DNA from: Solibacillus sp. R5-41
GTDB lineage: Bacteria; Bacillota; Bacilli; Bacillales_A; Planococcaceae
Length of the DNA stretch: 64,000 bases
Assembly: GCF_002736105.1 (NCBI RefSeq)
Contig: NZ_CP024123.1
Location: 1,232,001-1,296,000 of the forward strand
Direction of reading: 5' to 3'
Part shown: positions 9,096 through 18,666 of the stretch, one piece after another
Layout of the letters: each line of letters starts with the position of its first letter
Position numbering within the stretch: the first letter of the stretch is position 1
Program-made: the position numbers and the translations under genes
The notes under the pieces: generated by a model
The model's database searches: none
What the model was told of the DNA's origin: nothing
What the model saw: only the letters and a program-made list of their open reading frames with translations

Positions 9096-9674
9096 ATGCG
9101 CAAGAAAAGTTTAAAGTTACGTTCATTCGTAACAATCGGTATGTTAAGTAGTATTTCATTTATTTTGATGTTACTTAACTTCCCATTACCATGGTTCCCA
9201 GTGTTTTTACAAATTGATTTTAGTGATATCCCTGCATTAATTGCAGCCATCACAATGGGACCTGTTGCAGGAATTTTAGTTGAGCTGATTAAAAACGTGT
9301 TAGATTGGATTTTTACAGGCGCACCAGAAGGTATTCCAGTAGGGCATATTGCCAACTTTGTAACAGGCATTTCGTTTGTGATCCCAGCTTATTATATTTA
9401 TAAAAGGTTCCCATCAGTAAAAGGACTTGTTGGTGGATTAGTGATTAGTACTTTCATCATGTCAATTGGCATGGCTGTATTAAATTACTTCGCGTTTTTA
9501 CCAATGTATACGTATCTATTAGGGATGCCTGAATTTAATATGTACGAAACGATTGTTTTAGGTATTTTACCGTTTAATATAATAAAAGGAATTATCTTAT
9601 TAGTCATTGCCACAATGATTTATCGCATCATGCGGGTATGGATTGAAAATCAACGTTCGCAGTTTTTAGCATAA
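9096..9674 (+). CDS. ribU: riboflavin ECF transporter S component RibU
   Basis: Substrate-binding membrane subunit of an energy-coupling-factor transporter that imports riboflavin using the shared EcfAAT module (not in this window). The 192 residues are almost wholly hydrophobic, with about six transmembrane segments and the RibU-type motifs LNFPLPWFPVFLQIDFSDIPALI and GPVAGILVELIKN in the N-terminal half. Control by an FMN riboswitch upstream confirms the substrate. A terminator follows (9681-9721). Single-gene transcription unit. Confidence 0.95.
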   Translation: MRKKSLKLRSFVTIGMLSSISFILMLLNFPLPWFPVFLQIDFSDIPALIAAITMGPVAGILVELIKNVLDWIFTGAPEGIPVGHIANFVTGISFVIPAYYIYKRFPSVKGLVGGLVISTFIMSIGMAVLNYFAFLPMYTYLLGMPEFNMYETIVLGILPFNIIKGIILLVIATMIYRIMRVWIENQRSQFLA

Positions 9675-9680
9675 TACGAG

Positions 9681-9721
9681 GAAAGCCAGCATGCCAATCA
9701 TTGGGTGCTGGCTTTCGTTTT
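9681..9721 (+). terminator. ribU terminator
   Basis: Stem GAAAGCCAGCA (9681-9691) / TGCTGGCTTTC (9706-9716), perfect, followed by GTTTT. Confidence 0.85.
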
Positions 9722-9849
9722 CTAATAATAAATATGCGTTTACTATTGTAATCAGATGCTGAGACTGGTATCATATTGTTCATTGTTGCGAAAAATCAAT
9801 CTATTTTGAGAATAGCAAACATTGAACTAACATCATAGGAGTGACATCA

Positions 9850-11193
9850 TTGGATAAAAAAATACCCTTTTCTACATATGCTGTCATCGGGACTATGTTA
9901 TTTGGCATGTTTTTTGGCGCAGGTAACTTAATTTTCCCGATTCAAATGGGACAGCTAGCAGGTACAAATTATTGGCCGGCACTTATCGGATTTTTAATAA
10001 CGGCGATTGGTTTGCCGTTTTTAGGGATATTAGCAATAGGACTTTCGGGAAGTAATGGTCTGAAGGATTTAGCAAGTCGCGTACATCCTGTTTTTGGCGT
10101 ATTATTCGCACTTGCATTGTATTTAACAATTGGTCCTTTCTTTGCGATTCCACGTACGGCTACGGTTCCGTTTGTTGTTGGATTTGAGCCGTTCATAGCA
10201 CCTGAGCAAGCTAAGTTCTGGTTAGCAATTTTTAGTTTTGTCTTTTTCGCGATTGTATTTTACTTTTCGTTGAATCCGGCAAAAGTAATGGATTATATCG
10301 GAAAATATTTAACACCAGCATTTTTAGTGTTTTTATTTATACTCATTGCAATTAGTATTTTCTCACCGATGGGCAATTTCTACGGTCCAACAAGTAGCTA
10401 TGTTAATGAAGCTTTTATGACAGGTTTCAAAGAAGGCTATAATACGATGGATGCTCTTGCTTCATTAGCATTTGGGATCATCGTCATTAATGCCATTAAG
10501 CGCGCTGGAATTACCGATAAAAAAGAAATTGCTAAAGCGACATGGAAATCAGGTATTTTTGCGATGGCGTTAATGATGCTTATTTACGGTTTAATTACGT
10601 ATATGGGCGCATCGAGTGTCGGAATGGTAGGGACATTTGATAATGGAGGCCAAATTTTCGCGGCCGTAGCAGAACATTATTTTGGTGCTTATGGCGCGAT
10701 ATTATTAGCAATCATTATCGTATTAGCGTGTTTAAAAACGAGTATCGGGCTAATCACAGCATGTAGTGAGTTTTTTCATGAAGTGTTCCCAAAAATTAGC
10801 TATAAATTATTTGTAGTTGCATTATGTTTAGTTTCGTTTACAATTGCAAATTTTGGTTTGACGAATATTATTACGTTTGCGGTACCAGTTTTAATGTTCT
10901 TATACCCTCTAGCAATTGTTCTAATTATACTTGGGCTCGCTTCATCGTACTTTAAAAATAAGCAGTCGGTATACGCAGGCGCTATTATTTTGACGTTCTT
11001 TATTAGTACGATTGATGGCTATAACGCGCTAATAGCGAACGTGCCATCATTTGAAGTGAATTTTTTAACAGCGATTTCAGCATTTTATGCGGATATATTG
11101 CCACTCTATTCGATTGGATTAGGTTGGGTTGTACCAGCGATAATAGGTGTGCTTATTGGTTTGATTATTCCTAAAAAGAGTGCCGTTGTTTAA
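9850..11193 (+). CDS. brnQ: branched-chain amino acid:cation symporter BrnQ
   Basis: LIVCS-family transporter for leucine, isoleucine and valine with a cation. The 447 residues form about twelve hydrophobic segments; the N-terminal signature GTMLFGMFFGAGNLIFP and IGPFFAIPRTATVPF are typical. Start chosen at TTG 9850, 7 bases after TAGGAG; GTG 9841 overlaps that Shine-Dalgarno. It is a single gene between terminators. A weak CodY-like site lies upstream (9802-9816), about 10 of 15 positions of the consensus. The paralogue (brnQ or braB type) cannot be decided from sequence alone. Confidence 0.9.
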   Translation: MDKKIPFSTYAVIGTMLFGMFFGAGNLIFPIQMGQLAGTNYWPALIGFLITAIGLPFLGILAIGLSGSNGLKDLASRVHPVFGVLFALALYLTIGPFFAIPRTATVPFVVGFEPFIAPEQAKFWLAIFSFVFFAIVFYFSLNPAKVMDYIGKYLTPAFLVFLFILIAISIFSPMGNFYGPTSSYVNEAFMTGFKEGYNTMDALASLAFGIIVINAIKRAGITDKKEIAKATWKSGIFAMALMMLIYGLITYMGASSVGMVGTFDNGGQIFAAVAEHYFGAYGAILLAIIIVLACLKTSIGLITACSEFFHEVFPKISYKLFVVALCLVSFTIANFGLTNIITFAVPVLMFLYPLAIVLIILGLASSYFKNKQSVYAGAIILTFFISTIDGYNALIANVPSFEVNFLTAISAFYADILPLYSIGLGWVVPAIIGVLIGLIIPKKSAVV

Positions 11194-11237
11194 AGTAAAG
11201 CTTCAATCTGTTTGCGAATATAAGATAAATAAAAAAT

Positions 11238-11267
11238 GACATTTCGACTCGTTCGAGGTGTCTTTTT
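11238..11267 (+). terminator. brnQ terminator
   Basis: Ten-bp stem GACATTTCGA / TCGAGGTGTC (two G-U pairs) with a 5-base loop, then TTTTT. Confidence 0.75.
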
Positions 11268-11424
11268 GCTATTTTTTACGGAAGTTTAAAAAAATATGGC
11301 TTTTAAATATGCTTAATTGACGCTTTTAGTTTTCAAATGGGTAGTAAATAAGGAATAATAGTAATTGGAAATAAATCATTACAGATTGATAAATTTATTT
11401 TACAATTTAACAAGAGGTGTTTGA

Positions 11425-12303
11425 ATGCCACAACAACAAATTAGTAAAAAGAGTAGGGCGCTCGATCTTACTCGTCGTATTGTCATGATCGCCATTGGTG
11501 CAGTCATGACGGCCTACGCATTAGAGGCAGTATTAATTCCGAATGCAGTAATTGATGGTGGAGTAACGGGTGTAAGTATTATGGGGAATTATTTATTTGA
11601 TGTTCCGCTAGGTGTTTTACTATTCGTATTAAACATTCCATTCGTTTATTTAGGTTACAAACAAGTCGGGAAAACATTTGCGATATTGAGCATGACAGGT
11701 ATTGCATTACTTTCGCTCTCGACAACTTTACTTCATCAAATTGATCCGATTTTAAGTTCAAATGACCCATTGTTAATCGTGTTATCTGGTGGCGTCATGC
11801 TAGGTGTCGGTATTGGTATCGTCCTGCGTAATGGTGGAGCACTTGATGGTTCGGAAGTGCTAGCCGTACTTATATCACGTAAAGTTCCATTTTCTGTAGG
11901 AGACATCATATTATTTATTAATGCCTTCATTTTCACGGGAGCGGGCTTTATTTACGGTCTGGAAGGTGCCTTATACTCAGCGACGACGTACTACATTGCA
12001 AAAGTAGTGATCGATGTGGTGCAAGTCGGTTTAGAAAAATCGAAATCCGTTAAAATTGTTAGTAAACATTCAGAAGAAATTGGTTCGACGATACAAGACC
12101 GTTTAGGACGCGGCGTTACGTATTCTGAGGGACGCGGTGGATTTTCGAATGAAAAAATGGATATTGTAACATGTGTCATTACAAGAATGGAAGAAAATAA
12201 AATTATTACGGTTATTAAAGAAATAGATCCAACTGCGTTTGTTGTTATAACAGATGTTGCAGAAGTACGTGGTGGCAACTTTAAAAAGCGCGACATCCAC
12301 TAA
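11425..12303 (+). CDS. YitT-family membrane protein (first of two in window)
   Basis: Protein of the YitT family (DUF161 membrane domain plus DUF2179 C-terminal domain); its molecular role is not established. The 292 residues begin with a basic tail, then about six transmembrane segments with the family signature PNAVIDGGVTGVSIM and LRNGGALDGSEVLA, and end with a soluble domain (~205-290) in which the motif RGVTYSEGRGGFSNEKMDIVTCVITRMEE is followed by VVITDVAEVRGGNF. ATG 11425 follows AAGAGGTG. Single gene closed by a very strong bidirectional hairpin. A more distant homologue lies at 54712-55578. Confidence 0.88.
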   Translation: MPQQQISKKSRALDLTRRIVMIAIGAVMTAYALEAVLIPNAVIDGGVTGVSIMGNYLFDVPLGVLLFVLNIPFVYLGYKQVGKTFAILSMTGIALLSLSTTLLHQIDPILSSNDPLLIVLSGGVMLGVGIGIVLRNGGALDGSEVLAVLISRKVPFSVGDIILFINAFIFTGAGFIYGLEGALYSATTYYIAKVVIDVVQVGLEKSKSVKIVSKHSEEIGSTIQDRLGRGVTYSEGRGGFSNEKMDIVTCVITRMEENKIITVIKEIDPTAFVVITDVAEVRGGNFKKRDIH

Positions 12304-12358
12304 AAAAAATCACTTAACCAATATGTTCTGTAACATACTGGTTAAGTGATTTTTTTTC
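12302..12358. terminator. strong bidirectional terminator
   Basis: Stem of more than 20 bp (left arm about 12303-12327, right arm about 12331-12357) with A and T runs on opposite sides. It starts at the stop codon of the YitT gene. Confidence 0.85.
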
Positions 12359-12404
12359 GGTTAAAATTGTTGTATATACTTAAGAAATTTGAAGGTGGGT
12401 AAAT

Positions 12405-13664
12405 ATGGAAGGTCGAAATACGATACAAAATGAAAAATGGAAGCGGGATATTACACTTTTTTTAAGTAGCCAAACGATTTCTTTATTTGGTTCGTCGCTC
12501 GTTCAGTATGCGATGATGTGGTATATTACGTTGTCTACGCAATCTGGAATGATGATGACGATTTATATTATTTGTGGATTTATTCCGACATTTTTATTGT
12601 CGCCAGTTGCTGGGGTCTGGGCAGATCGCTTTAATCGGAAAAAGTTAATTATTATTGCAGATGGTATGATTGCATTTGCTACGCTTATTTTAGCAATTGT
12701 TTTTATGCTTGGTTATGATTCGATTTGGTTATTATTCGTTATGGCGGCTATTCGTGCGGTAGGGGCGGGTATTCAAACGCCTGCTGTCGGTGCGATATTG
12801 CCTCAAATTGTACCAGAACAGCATTTAATGCGTGTGAATGGTATTAATGGTACGATTCAAGCAGTCATTATGTTCGTATCACCAATGGTAAGTGCTGCGT
12901 TATTATCGTTAACTACGATGAAGGTGATTTTCTTTATCGATGTTATTACCGCTGTAATCGCGATTATGGTGCTCGTAACATTACTAAAAATACCGTTACA
13001 TGCAAAAGCAGCACAGCAACAAGAAGTAAGTTATTTAGGTGATTTCAAATTAGGAATCCAGTATATTAAACAACATGATTTTTTGAAAAGTTTTTTTGTA
13101 TTTTTTGCGGCGCTGTTTGTATTAATGGCTCCCGTTGCATTTTTAACTCCATTACAAGTAGCAAGAAGCTTTGGAGAGGATATTTGGCGACTCACTGCGA
13201 CTGAAATTACCTTTTCTGTTGGGATGATGATAGGTGGTATTATAATTGCTTCGTGGGGTGGTTTCCGAAATCGAGTTTATACGATGATGTTTGCAGGGGT
13301 TATCATGGCCGTCTGTACGATTTTGTTAGGCATTCTTCCAATCTTTTCACTTTATTTAATAGTGATGGCACTATTTGGGCTAGCTATGCCGATTTTTAAC
13401 ACGCCGACGATGACGATTATTCAAGAAAAGGTAGATACAGATTATTTAGGGCGAGTTTTCGGGGTATTTGGAATGATTTCTACTTCCATGATGCCACTAG
13501 GAATGTTAATTTTCGGCCCATTAGCAGACGTTATTTCGGTGGAAAAGTTATTAATTGGGACAGGGATTTTCATGTTAATTGTAACATTACTAATTAATAC
13601 GAGTAATTCTTTAATACAAGCGGGTGAGCCGGTACCGAAAGAAATGGAAAAGACTGTATCGTAA
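12405..13664 (+). CDS. MFS transporter (drug/siderophore-efflux type)
   Basis: A major facilitator superfamily protein with 419 residues and about twelve transmembrane segments. The N-terminal FLSSQTISLFGSSLVQYAMMWYIT and the loop 2-3 motif GVWADRFNRKKLIIIAD are typical of the MFS_3 (EntS-like) group, mostly efflux carriers. Substrate cannot be told from the sequence, and neighbours give no clue: it stands alone between two terminators. ATG 12405 follows GAAGGTGG. Family is secure; direction of transport is inference. Confidence 0.85.
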   Translation: MEGRNTIQNEKWKRDITLFLSSQTISLFGSSLVQYAMMWYITLSTQSGMMMTIYIICGFIPTFLLSPVAGVWADRFNRKKLIIIADGMIAFATLILAIVFMLGYDSIWLLFVMAAIRAVGAGIQTPAVGAILPQIVPEQHLMRVNGINGTIQAVIMFVSPMVSAALLSLTTMKVIFFIDVITAVIAIMVLVTLLKIPLHAKAAQQQEVSYLGDFKLGIQYIKQHDFLKSFFVFFAALFVLMAPVAFLTPLQVARSFGEDIWRLTATEITFSVGMMIGGIIIASWGGFRNRVYTMMFAGVIMAVCTILLGILPIFSLYLIVMALFGLAMPIFNTPTMTIIQEKVDTDYLGRVFGVFGMISTSMMPLGMLIFGPLADVISVEKLLIGTGIFMLIVTLLINTSNSLIQAGEPVPKEMEKTVS

Positions 13665-13669
13665 TAATG

Positions 13670-13707
13670 AAAGAGCATTTTGATTAATAATCAAAATGCT
13701 CTTTTTT
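13670..13707 (+). terminator. MFS gene terminator
   Basis: Near-perfect 17-bp stem AAAGAGCATTTTGATTA (13670-13686) with the complementary arm from 13688, ending in T6. Confidence 0.85.
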
Positions 13708-13845
13708 GCATAAAATTTAATTTTAATTATTGTTGAATGCTCAGAATAAAAAACCTTCCAAATTGCATTTGCCTTCTAACACGAATAGATCCTGGCATCT
13801 CGCAAATACTACAGAAATGAATCAAGAATTTGGAGGTGCAAAGGC

Positions 13846-14607
13846 TTGAATTTTAAATTGTTAATTACGATATTTGTCTGTATTGGTGCAACATTTTTAC
13901 TATTTGCGAGCTATAGTTATTCTTCTGATAAAGGCAGAAAGTATTATGAAGAATCTGGACAAATGGTATGGGAAGTAGATACAGATCAAAAAATCGTAGC
14001 GTTAACCTTTGATGATGGACCTCATAAAAAGTATACACCTGAAATATTAAGTTTATTAAATAAGCATCAAGCAAAGGCAACTTTCTTTATTGTTGGTAAA
14101 AATGCAGAAAAACATCCAGAAATCATTTCTAGTATGCACGAAGAGGGTCATGAAATTGCCAATCATACGTACTCTCATCCGAAAAAAATTAAGACGGAAG
14201 ATTTGATGGATGAAATACAAGTGACGAGTGATATATTGTTTAGTATTACTGGGGAAATACCGAAATTATTTCGACCTGTGGAAGGGCAGTACACAGATGA
14301 AATGATTAATGCCGTGACAGAAAAAGGCTATAAAATAGTGATGTGGTCTTGGCATCTAGATACAGAAGATTGGAGAGATCCAGGAGTAAATAAAATTGCT
14401 CAAAAGGTAATAGATGGCGTTGGAAATGGAAATGTTGTGCTATTTCATGATGGCGGTGCAAATCGAACTCAAACGGTGCAAGCATTGGAACAAATATTAG
14501 CAAATCTAGAAACACAAGGTTATCAATTTGTTACGATTAGTGAATTACTTGCGGTGAAAAGTAAAGATGAACATAACAAACAAAATCTTGAAAATACACC
14601 TAGATAG
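13846..14607 (+). CDS. polysaccharide deacetylase family protein
   Basis: NodB-homology carbohydrate esterase family 4 protein, probably acting on peptidoglycan or another N-acetylated polysaccharide outside the cell. The 253 residues start with an uncleaved signal/anchor (~4-22). The CE4 motifs are TFDDGPH (catalytic Asp and metal Asp), HTYSHP (metal His pair), a variant FRPVEGQ, WSWHLDTEDW, and VVLFHDGG (catalytic His). The third motif normally reads R-P-P-x-G; here the second Pro is Val. TTG 13846 lies 7 bases after GGAGGTG. The convergent terminator at 14743 separates it from fabI. Confidence 0.88.
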   Translation: MNFKLLITIFVCIGATFLLFASYSYSSDKGRKYYEESGQMVWEVDTDQKIVALTFDDGPHKKYTPEILSLLNKHQAKATFFIVGKNAEKHPEIISSMHEEGHEIANHTYSHPKKIKTEDLMDEIQVTSDILFSITGEIPKLFRPVEGQYTDEMINAVTEKGYKIVMWSWHLDTEDWRDPGVNKIAQKVIDGVGNGNVVLFHDGGANRTQTVQALEQILANLETQGYQFVTISELLAVKSKDEHNKQNLENTPR

Positions 14608-14742
14608 CAGTATTTACCTAGTGTTAAACAAATAACCTGTTTCAATTGTTGGACGGAAGTACGATTAATTGCAACTTCATTATAAGTCCAATAAATTGGG
14701 AACATTGTCATTTAGTTTAAAGGTGTTATGCTTGCAAACAGG

Positions 14743-14785
14743 AATAAGCAGAAATGTATTTCAAACATTTCTGCTTATTTTATTT
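14743..14785. terminator. convergent terminator between the deacetylase gene and fabI
   Basis: Perfect 15-bp stem AATAAGCAGAAATGT (14743-14757) / ACATTTCTGCTTATT (14765-14779), T-rich after it on the plus strand. It can serve both converging genes. Confidence 0.8.
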
Positions 14786-14817
14786 CTCGGAAATTACGTT
14801 AAATATTTGTTTGGAAA

Positions 14818-15594
14818 TTACCCCATAATATTGTAGCCGCAATCGATATAAATTGTTTCGCCCGTCACGCCTCGAGAAAGGTGACTTAGCATAACAATCG
14901 TCATATCAGCAACTTCAGCTTGATTCGTATTACGTTTTAAAGGAGCAGTTTCTTCAATCTTATGCAAAATTTCATTGAAACTTGGCACACCTTTTGCGGC
15001 TAATGTACGAATAGCCCCAGCTGAAATTGCGTTGACACGAATATTTTCTGCTCCTAAATCAGCTGCTAAGTAACGCATAGATGCTTCTAGTGCGGCTTTT
15101 GCCACACCCATCACATTATAACCATCAAGAACGCGTTCTGCGCCTAAATAAGACATCGTTACGATGGAACCACCTTCAGTCATAAATGGCTTGGCAGCTT
15201 TACTTACAGCGATTAAGGAGTATGCGCTCGTATCTTGCGCAAAAGCATAGCCGTCACGTGTCGTTTCAACAAAACGGTTTTTTAAATCTTCTGCATGTGC
15301 GAAAGCGACAGAGTGTACGATGCCATGAATTACCTGGAACTTTTCCCCGATAGATTGAAATGCCTGTGCGATACTTTCATCACTGTTTACATCACATTCA
15401 ATAATGGCAGAATTTTGTTGATCAAATTTTTCGAGCATTTTTTCAATCTTTCCTTTTGAACGCTCTTTTCTATATGTGAAAATGACATTTGCTCCGACTT
15501 CGAATAACTGCTTAGCAATTCCCCATGCAATACTACGCTCATTGGCAACACCCATTACGACGATGTTTTTCCCTTGTAATTGTAATAAATCCAT
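14818..15594 (-). CDS. fabI: enoyl-ACP reductase FabI
   Basis: NAD(P)H-dependent enoyl-acyl-carrier-protein reductase, the last step of each fatty-acid elongation cycle. The 258-residue short-chain dehydrogenase has the FabI-type cofactor site GVANERSIAWGIA, SVAFAH, and the catalytic Tyr159-x6-Lys166 pair with an upstream Tyr149 (MSYLG), which marks FabI rather than FabG. ATG at 15594 follows AGGGGTG on the minus strand. A FapR-like palindrome lies over the promoter, consistent with lipid-feedback control. Triclosan target family. Confidence 0.96.
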   Translation of the reverse strand: MDLLQLQGKNIVVMGVANERSIAWGIAKQLFEVGANVIFTYRKERSKGKIEKMLEKFDQQNSAIIECDVNSDESIAQAFQSIGEKFQVIHGIVHSVAFAHAEDLKNRFVETTRDGYAFAQDTSAYSLIAVSKAAKPFMTEGGSIVTMSYLGAERVLDGYNVMGVAKAALEASMRYLAADLGAENIRVNAISAGAIRTLAAKGVPSFNEILHKIEETAPLKRNTNQAEVADMTIVMLSHLSRGVTGETIYIDCGYNIMG

Positions 15595-15615
15595 TTTAAC
15601 ACCCCTATGAATAAT

Positions 15616-15650
15616 TAGTTATTATTAGTACCTACTACTAATAATAACTA
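15616..15650. promoter_or_regulatory. FapR-type operator, 35-bp perfect palindrome
   Basis: Two perfect 15-bp arms (15616-15630 and 15636-15650) around CCTAC. The centre, TTAGTACCTACTACTAA (15625-15641), matches the known FapR operator pattern TTAGTA-n5-TACTAA. It abuts the -10 of the fabI promoter, where FapR would block initiation unless relieved by malonyl-CoA. Operator recognition is from family knowledge; the extended arms are seen directly. Confidence 0.85.
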
Positions 15651-15675
15651 TAACATCATGAAATTTGTATCGCAA
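15647..15675 (-). promoter_or_regulatory. fabI promoter
   Basis: On the minus strand TTGCGA (15675-15670), a 17-bp spacer and TATAGT (15652-15647), overlapping the edge of the FapR palindrome. Confidence 0.7.
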
Positions 15676-15720
15676 TAGGGAGTGAGAAAATAATGTTTGT
15701 TACTTGAATGAAAATCAAGT

Positions 15721-15762
15721 CAAAAAAACATCCCCTCGCACGTTTTGGCGGGTGGGATGTGC
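15721..15762 (-). terminator. ferredoxin gene terminator
   Basis: On the minus strand, ACATCCC pairs with GGGATGT around an inner stem, followed by seven T. It ends fer transcription before the fabI promoter. Confidence 0.75.
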
Positions 15763-15777
15763 TTTTGAAATAAAATA

Positions 15778-16068
<291 letters not shown>

Positions 16069-16128
16069 TTATTCTAATTGTGTTTCAAATACTTTTCAAC
16101 CTAATACTACGAAAATGAGGGATTTGAT

Positions 16129-17163
16129 TTGCTAATTCAACAAATTCTTTTAAAAATACTTACTACATTTCAAAATGAACGCACATTGTCAGCAGCATTT
16201 CATTTACTAAAGGGAAAACGTTCAGGGCAGACGATACACGATGTTGGTTTGTTTCAATTACATGCATTTTTTGGACTGTTACCAAAACTTTCGAGGGGAC
16301 AATTTGATGAGCAAGTCGATTTATTATTTGCAAAAAATTATATTATTATTGAAGAAAACGGTTATTATCAGATGACTGAAATCGGTGTGAAACAGGCAAG
16401 TGAAGCATTGGCATTTCGTTTCGATGGTTGGCATTATCGAGGGAATGAGCATATCTTTTTTGCGCGGCTATCTTTAGTAATCCAAAGTTTATCGCATCAA
16501 GCGGTGGGGGTAAAATCATTTATTGCGATTGAAAAAGATGAAGATGTTCAAAGTAAGGTACGCGAATTTTTAGTGAAAAACCAATTTCAACAGCGTCCAT
16601 TGCAATCGAAAGTTTATTTTGAAATCGAACAAAGTTTGGACAAGATTCAAATAGATGAACAAGTGAAAACTATGATTGTTTACCGTTTATCTGGTTTTCA
16701 AGAACCGGGATTAACATGGCAGCAAATGGCGTTTGGTTTTCATTTGTCAGAGATGGATATTCGGCTTATGTATTGTAGTGGACTGCATCAATGGTTAAAT
16801 GAAATCTTGGAACATGCGCAGAACTATCCCTATTTATTTGATCTTGCACAAGGGATTCGCGTCGATCTCATGCTCACCAGCTCAGCAAATGTAACGGCGA
16901 ATCTGTATAAAAAAGGGCATTCACTTGAGCAAATAAGTTTGATGCGCAGGTTGAAACTGAATACAATTGAAGACCATATCGTTGAGCTCGCGATGAATGA
17001 TGTGAATTTTGACATTGAACCGTTTATCAACAATGCGGATCAACAAAAAATTGTCAATGCGTCAGAAGATTATCAAACAAAAAAATTAAAAGTTTTACGA
17101 GAAATTATTCCACATGTTAGTTATTTTCAGCTACGTTTAGCATTGGCAAAGGAGGCGAATCAT
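16129..17163 (+). CDS. ypbB: YpbB, helix-turn-helix protein coupled to RecQ
   Basis: Protein of about 344 residues encoded directly before recQ. The C-terminal third (about residue 245 on: LAQGIRVDLMLTSSANVTANLYKKGHSLEQISLMRRL then IEDHIVELAMN) is the HTH_40 domain that in many bacteria is fused to the C-terminus of RecQ; here it is a separate gene, as in B. subtilis. Function is unknown; an accessory DNA-binding role for the helicase is a reasonable inference. TTG 16129 lies a few bases after a GAGGGAT Shine-Dalgarno. Its TGA stop (17164-17166) overlaps the recQ start, which suggests translational coupling and equal amounts. Confidence 0.82.
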
Positions 17164-17165
17164 TG

Positions 17166-18611
17166 ATGCAATTGGAACAGTATTTACAACAATATTTTGG
17201 CTATGAAAATTTCCGTCCAGGACAAAAAGAGGTACTCGAACAATTGATTGCAGGCAAAGATGTGATTGCCTTATTGCCAACGGGAATGGGGAAATCCCTT
17301 TGTTATCAGCTACCTGGCTATGTATTTGATAAGTCTGTATTAATTATTTCACCGTTGTTATCTTTAATGCAAGATCAAGTCGACCAGTTAAAGCAAATGG
17401 GTGAAAAACGTGTCATTGCACTTAATTCTTTTTTAACGCCTGCGCAAAAAAACTATGCCTTACATTTTTTGCATGAGTATCGCTTTATTTTTATTTCACC
17501 AGAAATGCTGTTGCAGCCGCAAGTAAAAGCAAGGTTAGCAAGCTTGGAACTGTCATTAATCGTCGCGGATGAAGCGCATTGTATTTCACAATGGGGCTAT
17601 GATTTTCGTCCAGACTATTTACGAATTGGTGAAGTCATTCAGGTAACGAATCGCCCACCTGTACTAGCGTTATCTGCTACAGCGACAACGAAAGTATTAC
17701 ACGATATTGACCATTATTTAGAAATGGAAAGTCCTTTTATTTATGTCCATTCTGTTGATCGGCCAAACATTCACCTTGTAAAAAAGCCATTTGCCATTAA
17801 GGAAGATAAATTGACCTGGATTTTAGAGCATGTTGAAAAGACAACAGGACCAGGCATTATTTATACGCAGTCAAGGGAAAAAACAGAAAGAATTAGTTTA
17901 TTGTTATTGCAGCGTGGCATTTCAGCGGCAGCTTATCATGCAGGGAAAGAAATGCAGGATCGCCAGTTTATCCAGCATCAGTTTTTATCTGGGCAACTGG
18001 ATTGGATTGTGGCAACGAATGCATTTGGTATGGGGATACATAAAAATAATGTGAGGCAAATTATCCATGAATCTATGCCGTCAACGGTCGCGAATTACAT
18101 GCAAGAAATCGGACGTGCTGGTCGTGATGGTAAAGATGCCGTTGCTTTTTTATTGTATTGCGAAGGCGACGAGCAATATGCAAAGTTTATCGTATCTGAA
18201 GACTTGCCAAAGGAATTCCATGTAGACCGTTATACGCGTTATGTAGCAAACGGTGAACAGCCTAGTGTCATGTTTTCAAATGGCGAAATTTCAGAAGTAT
18301 CGTTTCGAGTTTTAAATTATTGGATGGAACGGGAAGATGTTGAACAAGTGAAAAAGAGACTGGTTAACATGCAAATGGCAAAGTTTGAAGAAGTGATGGC
18401 AATGATGAAAATTGTCGAAACTAATGCATGTATGCGGGAACTTTTAATAAACTATTTCGGTCAACAAGTAGAAGAAAAGCATGAAAACTGTTGTAGTAAT
18501 TGTGGTGTTGAGCTTTCAGTGTTATTACAAGAACGTGTGGAGCCGAAAAGTCAAAATCAAATGACTGATTGGAAAGGGCGACTTCAACAGATTTTGCTGC
18601 GAAACTTGTAA
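17166..18611 (+). CDS. recQ: ATP-dependent DNA helicase RecQ/RecS
   Basis: 3'-5' superfamily 2 DNA helicase for repair and fork restart. About 481 residues: Q-motif region FRPGQKEVL, Walker A LPTGMGKSLCYQLP, SPLLSLMQDQV, Walker B DEAHCISQWGYDFRPDY, SATAT, and motif VI QEIGRAGRDG. A zinc-binding C-terminus is visible (CMRELLINYF, CCSNCG). No HRDC domain is present, which matches the short RecS form of B. subtilis; the HTH_40 domain is the separate upstream gene. ATG 17166 is chosen, with TTG 17163 also possible. A repeat copy follows the stop. Confidence 0.94.
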   Translation: MQLEQYLQQYFGYENFRPGQKEVLEQLIAGKDVIALLPTGMGKSLCYQLPGYVFDKSVLIISPLLSLMQDQVDQLKQMGEKRVIALNSFLTPAQKNYALHFLHEYRFIFISPEMLLQPQVKARLASLELSLIVADEAHCISQWGYDFRPDYLRIGEVIQVTNRPPVLALSATATTKVLHDIDHYLEMESPFIYVHSVDRPNIHLVKKPFAIKEDKLTWILEHVEKTTGPGIIYTQSREKTERISLLLLQRGISAAAYHAGKEMQDRQFIQHQFLSGQLDWIVATNAFGMGIHKNNVRQIIHESMPSTVANYMQEIGRAGRDGKDAVAFLLYCEGDEQYAKFIVSEDLPKEFHVDRYTRYVANGEQPSVMFSNGEISEVSFRVLNYWMEREDVEQVKKRLVNMQMAKFEEVMAMMKIVETNACMRELLINYFGQQVEEKHENCCSNCGVELSVLLQERVEPKSQNQMTDWKGRLQQILLRNL

Positions 18612-18615
18612 ACTG

Positions 18616-18644
18616 TTGATGAACCGTTTACTTTATAGTAAAAT
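18616..18644 (+). promoter_or_regulatory. candidate promoter upstream of repeat copy B and ypbE
   Basis: TTGATG (18616-18621), 17-bp spacer, TAAAAT (18639-18644), 25 bases before the repeat. If active, the repeat would be part of the ypbE 5' leader. Confidence 0.4.
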
Positions 18645-18666
18645 TTCGTCATAATATGATTATTAG

